Shown here in pieces: positions 12,033 to 64,000 of a stretch of 64,000 nt of DNA. A program made the translations under genes and the position numbers. Position 1 is the stretch's first letter. Every line of letters starts with the position of its first letter. The notes beneath the pieces were generated by a model, which saw nothing but the letters and a program-made list of their open reading frames with translations, ran no database searches and had not been told where the DNA came from. The stretch is from Formicarius rufipectus (taxonomy: Eukaryota > Chordata > Aves > Passeriformes > Formicariidae): the NCBI GenBank assembly GCA_013399695.1, contig VXAU01000186.1, forward strand, positions 1,207,128-1,271,127, in the 5' to 3' direction.

Positions 12033-12080
12033 ACCCATTTCCAGTTTGGAACACCCCTTTCCAGTTGGGGACACCCCTTT
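12033..12080. repeat. Short tandem duplication in the MYH11 proximal promoter
   Basis: A 20-bp unit close to CCCCTTTCCAGTTGGGGACA is present about 2.4 times (CCCATTTCCAGTTTGGAACA, then CCCCTTTCCAGTTGGGGACA, then CCCCTTTCATG), about 230 bp upstream of the TATA box. Confidence 0.75.
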
Positions 12081-12273
12081 CATGCCGTCTCAAAAGCCAG
12101 AACCAGCCTGCTTCCCTAAAAAGCAGATGGGGCAGGGGTGGCAGCCCGGGGTTAGGCCCCGCTGGGAATGAGGTCCTTGGCTCAAGCTGTCTTTTTTAAG
12201 CCAGGTACCAAGAGGATTTTCCAGCAGGACGTGGTTTCCAGAGCCCCTCCCCACTGACAAGATTCTCCTCCTC

Positions 12274-12280
12274 TATATAG
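12274..12280 (+). promoter_or_regulatory. MYH11: MYH11 TATA box
   Basis: TATATAG sits in a pyrimidine-rich context, with a CCCCTCCCC (Sp1/KLF-like) run about 25 bp upstream. A splice donor for an untranslated exon follows within about 100 bp. Position and gene order support this as the MYH11 core promoter; no transcript data were available. Confidence 0.65.
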
Positions 12281-12303
12281 GGAGGCTGCAAAGGCAGCGA
12301 GGA

Positions 12304-12376
12304 CTTGGGCTGTCCCGGCTGGTGGCTGTACAGGTTCCGACTCTCCAACTCACTCTGCTCCCCTCACTGGACACCT
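12304..12376 (+). other. MYH11: Predicted MYH11 exon 1 (5' UTR)
   Basis: The start is estimated at about 30 bp after the TATA box and is uncertain by some bases. The exon ends at a strong donor, GTAAGTA, at 12377. It contains no ATG in good context. It would join the acceptor before 18526, leaving 16 further untranslated bases before the MYH11 start codon. Mammalian MYH11 also has an untranslated first exon and a long intron 1. Confidence 0.6.
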
Positions 12377-13201
12377 GTAAGTACCACAGGGGTGGAGGGA
12401 GAGCCCTGCTGGGGACCTGCTGGGGGCTCACACGCTTTGGGATGGGGCAGTCTGGCAAGTTAACTCCTACACTATTTTGCAAACACCTTCAGAGAATTAA
12501 CCTGCAGATAGAAAGGGAAATGAGAACAGACCTGTCAGAGGCGCTGAACCGCTTTATCCTGGGTTCCAGTTAAAGTGCATGAGAGACCGTGCATGTTTGC
12601 AAGCACAGGTGTTCTCCCCTGCTTTTTAGGCACTTCTAACACTGCTGTTGCAGGGCTGAGCCCGAGAGACACTGGCTGAGGGCACGAGTTGCACTGAGCC
12701 AGTGGCAGTGCAGCCCACAAGGTGCAGGGCAACGAGGATGGTCACAGGTACCTGCTGCAATTAACCATCACATGTAATGAAAAAACCTGGTAGCCCGAGC
12801 TGTCAATCGTCTTTAAGTATTTCTAACCTTTCAGTTCTAGTAAAGGACTGTTAAAAGAAATTGTTAAAAAAAAAAAATAAAAAAATTAATCAGTTTGTCA
12901 GTAACTTGTTCCTTAATCAGGAAAAAATGCTTAAAAGTTAGAAGAAGAAATGGCAACGTTTTTACATGAATGCCTCAGCATTGCATGTATATGGTTTTAA
13001 TATGCTGGGAATAAATTTTAAGCAAAACTAATCTGATATTTCACTGAACTACACTACTTTCAAAGACGGCATGCCTTTTTTTTTTAAAGGGAAAATAAAG
13101 CAATAAGCCTCTAACAAAATCCCGTAAATAAATTAAGACGACAGTAGATGGCAGTACAGAAAGAGGTTTCGGTGCCACCCCAGAGGTTCACGGGCTTCTT
13201 T

Positions 13202-13253
13202 CACACACACACTCACACACACTCACTCACACAAATACCTATATATGTGTGTG
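13202..13253. repeat. CA-rich then TG-rich microsatellite
   Basis: Interrupted (CA)n with CACTCA breaks at 13202-13232, then after CCTATATATG a short (TG)n. The two arms are complementary and could form a hairpin. Confidence 0.85.
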
Positions 13254-13686
13254 TGAATCTGTGCATGCACACCTATGAAGCTGTTGATTTGTATGCGAAA
13301 GGCATATATGTATGAATTATTACGAAGCAACATGAGATATTTTAGACATAAGGGAAATCAGGTTTGTCATCATTGTCTAGTACATGCATCTTAGTACAAC
13401 CTTTTCTAAAATACACTTGTTCAAAAACGAGCCCAGCTTCTCCTTTCACTCCAAGCTCTGCCCTGACAGCAGCTTGCAGCAAGACTGTCCGGACAGACGG
13501 GCTTGCTGAACTCCCAAAGCTCACCCTTCCTTCGAGCCACTAACGCAGTCTGAGCCCACGAACGCCCCGGGGCGCAAAGCTCTGGTTGAGCAGTCCCTTG
13601 AGTTTAGTGCCCGATACTGCTCTGCCTGTGTTCGCATAGATGTAAACAATGATTTTTATTATCTCATTTGCAATTGACACTCTAGT

Positions 13687-13888
13687 CCCTAAAAGGTATT
13701 TGTTTTGAATTTGTTATCATTACATTTGTGCGGAACGGGGAGGATTGAGCAGAACATCACCATATAAGGCAGCGAGCACCGATGTATGCAGAGATCCCGA
13801 CGCTTTGCAAAGCACGGAGACTTATTAGTTGCAAATCTGTTGGCTTTGAAGTATGTTAATTTTAGGAGAAGCCAAGAGCTAAAAATAG
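13687..13888. promoter_or_regulatory. MYH11: Candidate smooth-muscle enhancer in MYH11 intron 1 (CArG + MEF2)
   Basis: A perfect CArG box CCATATAAGG lies at 13760-13769. A one-mismatch CArG CCCTAAAAGG is at 13687-13696, and a perfect MEF2 site CTAAAAATAG at 13879-13888. The perfect CArG is about 1.46 kb downstream of the predicted start. Rodent MYH11 has a functionally required intronic CArG at about +1.6 kb in intron 1, so this is probably its orthologue. Function here is inferred from motif and position. Confidence 0.65.
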
Positions 13889-16800
13889 CTTTCCAACTAG
13901 TGTAAAGTCCAGTTTAATTATGGGTTATTTATTAATTCTAATCAACATGCAGAATATGATTTATTTAATAGAATGACATTTGGGAGCATTTGAAATAGCT
14001 GGTATTTTCCAGATTAATGGAATCTATCCCCCACATGATGCACGTTCGCTCTTTTTCCCTTCTTTTTTAATTTTTGTAGTTTATAACACAGGTAGTAACC
14101 AGGGCCAGTTTCTGTTGAGTATTAGAAGAGCTGTCAAGTGTTTAATCAGAGTTATGTAGTAACTCACTTTAACAAAGGTGAGAAGACCTGATAGGAGACC
14201 AAGCCACTTAGAGAATTTGATTGAAGTGTATGGAGGGTGCATGTCCAGAAGGGAATGTCCATGATGGGGAGAGGTGAAAGGCCAGAAGAGATTGGTAGCA
14301 GTGCTTGTGACAAAGCTAACAGTGCTGGGGGAGCAGTTCCCAAATGAAGGTCACTAGATTAAGATTCACCCCTGGGTTATCTTTTGGCTATCTTCTTTTC
14401 CAGTAAAGTACAGGAAAAGTAAAAGATAAGGAATCTGGAAAGAACAGTCAAGGATTCCTGTAGCCCAAGAAACACAGTTTGAGTCAAGCAGCAGGTTACT
14501 GCTACACTCTTCCGTCAGAAACTGCTAATGAAAGCAGGACTTGATTTCTGAAAATAATTCACATACTTGGTTATATATCCCTCTGTTCTAATAATTATTG
14601 TCTGTAGGGATGTGATAAGCCTTTATACCAACATGCACATCCTACAGAGGAAGGGAGAAGTGTCCTTTTCCTTCTCCTTAGGAGAAAAGCAGTCCCTCTA
14701 AGCTCAGACCCAGGAGGCAATTCTGCTTGGCTAATAACCTTTTAATTAAAGTGCACTTCCTGGAAATATTTATATTTCATTCTTGGGATAATATACTCAG
14801 GATAAATTCATTATAAAGACAGCACTCAGCTTCTGTCATTACCATGAAAAGGATCAAGGCAGTGAAGATCAGCCAGATATCCCAGTAGTGGGACAGCAGA
14901 CAGAGGCATTGAGTGAGCTGTATCCATGGCCACGGGGATGTGGACATTTAGGGATTAGACAACTGCAACAAATGGACTAGGTTAGATGCAATTTGGCACA
15001 ATTCTAAGGCAAGAAACTTCATATCAATGGTATTTTTGTGATTGATTTTCCTCCTCCCTTTCTCATGATAGCTCACTCAGTATAAAAGTATTTTTTCTCA
15101 TACATGATTGGGGCTACCATCTGCCTAAAAGAATGGATGAGAACCTCTTACCATCTCTTGCACAGATAAGATAGTGATCTCCCTTTCTCTCAGCCAGTCC
15201 TACGGATGAAACCCAGGAACTGGTTAAGGGGTAAATTCTGCCTTCTCATGGAACATTCACAATAGGCAGCAAGGAATCTTTCCCCTGAGCCCCTTTCCCC
15301 AATCTCAGCCTGAACCAGTGCACTTCAGTCTTGATCAGAAATGGATTAAAATATTTACTACCAATTATTAAGCAGAAAGATTCATCATCTCACTAGCAGG
15401 TCATTAGTCTGTGCTAGGACAAATTTAGCTGAGTTTGTGGAGCTCATATTCTACACCATGCATTCAGAAACTTCTCTTTATAATGAGTATTAATTAATGC
15501 ATATTAATAAATGTATTAAATTATAAATAGCCATTAATCCACACTTTATAACTGCATTTCCTTTTTTTACTACAGTGGTAATCAGCATCTGTTCAAACTT
15601 TATCCTCAGATTCCAGATGATCAAACATGGAAAGTTCTTTTCACACAAATTCATGTTTTCTCCTCATTGTGTTTCAGAGGAGTTATGGGATCCAGTTCAG
15701 ACTGTCTGTTCACTGGTTCTTGCAGAGAGTCTATTCTTAACATATTTAAACTAGTCCTAGTGCTTATATCTAGGGAATAAGAACCTGTATTTCCAAGCTC
15801 TGCAGTTCATTCCCCCCATATACCTTCCAATGTCATCTGGCATTCAAAAAGATGGAATGTAAAACTTTCTGCACCTTGTTATGTATGTGCAGGAAGAAGT
15901 AGAACACAGTCAAATACAGAGAGACCTGCTCTCTGTTTCATGCTCATTTGTGGAAGATGTTTATGACGCAGCTTGTAACAAGGACAGAAACTTGTCCTTG
16001 GTCCTTGGATAGAGGACCAAGAACTTTTGGGATGTCCTGCTGTGACTTGCTTTGTATCAAGCCAACAGGTTTATCAACAGTTGGATTTTTGAGGTAGATG
16101 ATCAGGATCGTTTGGTTTTTTGATTTCCATCATCATCATCATCCCTGAGCAGCCTCTGAGGAGCAGGATTTGACCCCATGAAGCTCAGCTCTGCAGTCCA
16201 ACCTAATTTTTTGTTTTTCAAACAGCAATATCAAATTCCTATTGATGTGGCAGTGCTGTCACTTGGCCACAGGCAGCACCATCCAACCTTTCTGATGCTT
16301 CAGGATGAGCATGTAGCTCTCTACTGGGCCTTGGATGGACTGATGTCTCCCACTCCATTGCCAGCACAGTTCCTCCCTGCTGGGGCAGTGGGGTGGGGAA
16401 CACATCTTGCCCACTGCCACTGCAGCAGGAGGAGAGGCCACAGCAACTCCTGCTCCCTGTGCCCCTGGAGCTGAGCTCTGGAGATGGGGCAGTGCTCCCT
16501 CCATCCCCCTGCCTGGCTGGCTTCACCCTGCAGCCGCCAGCTGGAAAGCTCAGCTGGAGAGAATACCATCTCCATTATTGGAACTGTGCAGCTCTACCAG
16601 CCCTTTTGGCAACGAGGGAACATTTTCTGCCTTAATCCACACAGAGGTCAAATAGTTTCCTCTTGCAGCTCTCTTCCAAGAATCTCCTGGGAGCGAGTGA
16701 AGGGCCACATCCTACAGATGCTCCCTCACGGAGCTCGTCAGCAGAGAGCACTGAGCAGTGCCCGGATCCAAGCATTAGGGTCTCCCTCACCTCACCCACA

Positions 16801-16910
16801 CTGCCTCACACATTGCATGTGCAGGGATCACCTGGGTGAATTTTCCTGCTGGGGATTTCCAGTCAAGGCTTTAGGATTAGCACATTTGGCTGTTTTCTCA
16901 CACACACTCC

Positions 16911-16931
16911 TTTTTTTTTTTTTTTTTTTTC
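16911..16931. repeat. Poly(T) run
   Basis: About 21 T residues after CACACACTCC, followed by C and seven more T. A simple sequence run within MYH11 intron 1. Confidence 0.8.
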
Positions 16932-18525
16932 TTTTTTTCCTGATGAGGCAATTGTCGAGGGAGTTTAAGGAACTGGGGCATCTGATTTCCACTGAATGCC
17001 TGTAGGATACTATCTAACCCTCTAATAATCCTAGTTTTCTTTTAAATCTTTATGTCACCTTCTGCATGATCCATGTTTCTCTCTCAGACCCCTCACACAG
17101 TCTGGCCTTGCAAAAAACATTAATCTGTGGGAAGGCTTTAGGGACAAATATTTGGAAAGCCAGCTCTGATACTCCCAGAGCACAGGGTGTCTTTGGCCAC
17201 ATACCACAGAGCTTGGTCGTTACAAATACAGTTCTGCTTATGGGCTGATTGCTGACATCTCTAGCAGTCAGTTCTCCAAGCTCCCTCAAGATTCATATTT
17301 GTTTGAATGCTGTAAATATTAAATCCATTCTCAATAAGGAAACGAAATAGCCTCTGTCTCCCAGAGATGTTTTTCTTGGGCACATGCTCTCTCTTGCTGC
17401 CGGCTGTAGCTCCCCCCCAGCTCTCTCTGCTCTGCTGCACAGGAGGTTTCCCAACTGGCACAACTCCTTCTGCACTGTAGCAAACCACAAGAAGTCCTCT
17501 GTTTACTCCTTCCCTCATTTAGACCTGTATCCCCCACGGGATTAGAGCAGAACAGTTATGAAAGCTCCAGCATTATCAGCAGAGATCTTGCAGCTTTGAT
17601 GGCCAGAGCAGGAAAGCAGCTGCCTCCTCTCTCAGCACGGAGCAAAGCAGCCTAAACTCTCCCCTTGCTCTCCCCTATGGAGCACACACATCCAGCTGCT
17701 TTATCCACGTGCAACTGCACAACATGTGCATCATCCTTCCAATCTGAGCATCATGGTTCAGAGTATCTATTAGCTGAGGCAGTTTCCAGGCTTGTTTTAC
17801 TTCTTCTCTTTCTTGTGTGATAGATATTTACCCATCATAAATGACCAGCTCCTGCTGCCTGGCCCATGGGAAAGGGTATCTAAATTACTCCTTCCCCAGC
17901 AGCCCTGCTAACAATTTTTTTTCCTGATTTTTCTTTTTATCTTTTCTTAATCTTATTCATCTCCAAACGAAATGCTATTAGAGTGATTGGAAATAGTCCT
18001 TTGCAAGAAAGGTTCATTCCTGTCCTTGCTGGAACACAGCCTGGGAACCTTTTTCTACTATTTATTTCATTATTGCACTGGTATTTCATTATGCACCCAA
18101 CACTATTTGTCTGAATTCAATTAACTTTGTGACGGCCAAGAGGCTGCAGGAGGGTGTTCAGCTGGTGGTCCTGGTGCAGTTTCTCATTGCACAGGCATTA
18201 GTTATGCCTTACTTTTCTCTCTGATCTTCAGCACAACAGAAACAAAATAAAGTCATAAGTCCAGATATCCTCACTTGATTTAGTACCAAGAAGCTTTTGA
18301 TTTTGGTGATTTCAGACACAATAACAAAGGCATGGGAATCTGAACACAGATATTCTAAAGTATCTAAGCTGGCAGCCAAAAGTATCCACATGAAAATGTG
18401 AGATACCACACAGGTGCTTTGGACCTACTAGATGGCAGATTTAACATGGAATGTTTTCCCTGGAACGTCTCCACATTTGCCTCCTTTCATTCCTTTAAAG
18501 CAGAATATTTTGCTTCCTCAACAGG

Positions 18526-63888
<45,363 letters not shown>

Positions 63889-64000
63889 GTACCATGCCTT
63901 CAACTTTGCAGCTAGCTTGTATTGCACAAATTTCCATTTTCTCTGGCCCTGGTTAAAATTCTGTGAGGTTTCTGCAAACTGTGAAGGCTTGGATATCTTG
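63889..64000 (+). other. MYH11: Start of MYH11 intron 41
   Basis: No acceptor followed by RRGN-type codons is found before the edge, so the shared 3' exon with the SM1 tail, the stop codon and the poly(A) site is outside the window. Confidence 0.7.

Larger units (their letters stand above)
6626..12273. other. FOPNL-MYH11 intergenic region
   Basis: No coding gene seen. It holds a 33-A run (7957-7989), a shorter A run near 8980, a CpG-enriched block (about 9240-9620), a duplicated 16-mer (9722 and 10250) and CArG-like sites near 11206 and 11292. No CR1-type retrotransposon end or LTR was recognised, although an old diverged copy could escape reading by eye. Confidence 0.5.
12377..18525 (+). 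other. MYH11: MYH11 intron 1
   Basis: 6.1 kb intron. It contains a CA/TG microsatellite (13202-13253), an SRF/MEF2 element cluster (13687-13888), an AT-rich stretch around 15480-15560 and a poly(T) run (about 16911-16931). Long open frames at about 16180-17000 on both strands lack any family match and are not called as genes. Confidence 0.55.

Noticed and set aside
16178..17005. Several overlapping open frames on both strands in intron 1
   Set aside because: Frames overlap on both strands, which points to locally stop-poor GC-rich sequence. No domain recognised.

Overview
The window is vertebrate nuclear DNA, almost certainly from a bird. Two intron-containing protein genes lie head-to-tail on the + strand, and their translated exons match my memory of chicken FOPNL/CEP20 and chicken gizzard smooth-muscle myosin heavy chain (MYH11) with few substitutions. 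Exons are short, canonical GT-AG introns separate them, and there are no bacterial signals. I cannot name the species.

Layout. (1) 1-1122: upstream flank, nothing recognised. (2) 1123-1553: a degenerate 17-20 bp minisatellite against the FOPNL promoter. (3) 1010-2250: CpG-rich promoter of FOPNL. (4) 1637-6232: five coding exons of FOPNL/CEP20, a 175-residue LisH-domain centrosome/centriolar-satellite protein, with a poly(A) signal at 6596. (5) 6630-12270: intergenic, with a 33-A run, a CpG-enriched block and a duplicated 16-mer. (6) 12274-12376: TATA box and predicted untranslated first exon of MYH11. (7) 18526-63888: MYH11 from the start-codon exon to the SM2-specific tail exon. I placed 39 constitutive coding exons plus the two regulated cassette exons. 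Every junction keeps frame, and the SM-A/SM2 product is 1937 residues (1944 with the SM-B insert). The last exon, carrying the SM1 tail and the 3' UTR, lies beyond the right edge.

The two genes are functionally unrelated neighbours: FOPNL acts at centrosome and cilium, MYH11 is the contractile motor of smooth muscle. Their tandem order matches human 16p13.11, so this is conserved synteny.

The most interesting parts are regulatory. The 21-nt SM-B exon (QGPSFAY, loop 1) at 38768-38788 sits in an intron with seven TGCATG hexamers, four of them within 154 nt about 1.6 kb downstream. This resembles the distal RBFOX-dependent enhancer of the paralogous loop-1 neuronal exon of MYH10. The 32-nt SM2 tail exon is at 63857-63888. 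A perfect CArG box about 1.46 kb into intron 1, next to a perfect MEF2 site, matches the location of the known mammalian intronic CArG enhancer. Three further perfect CArG boxes cluster in intron 4.
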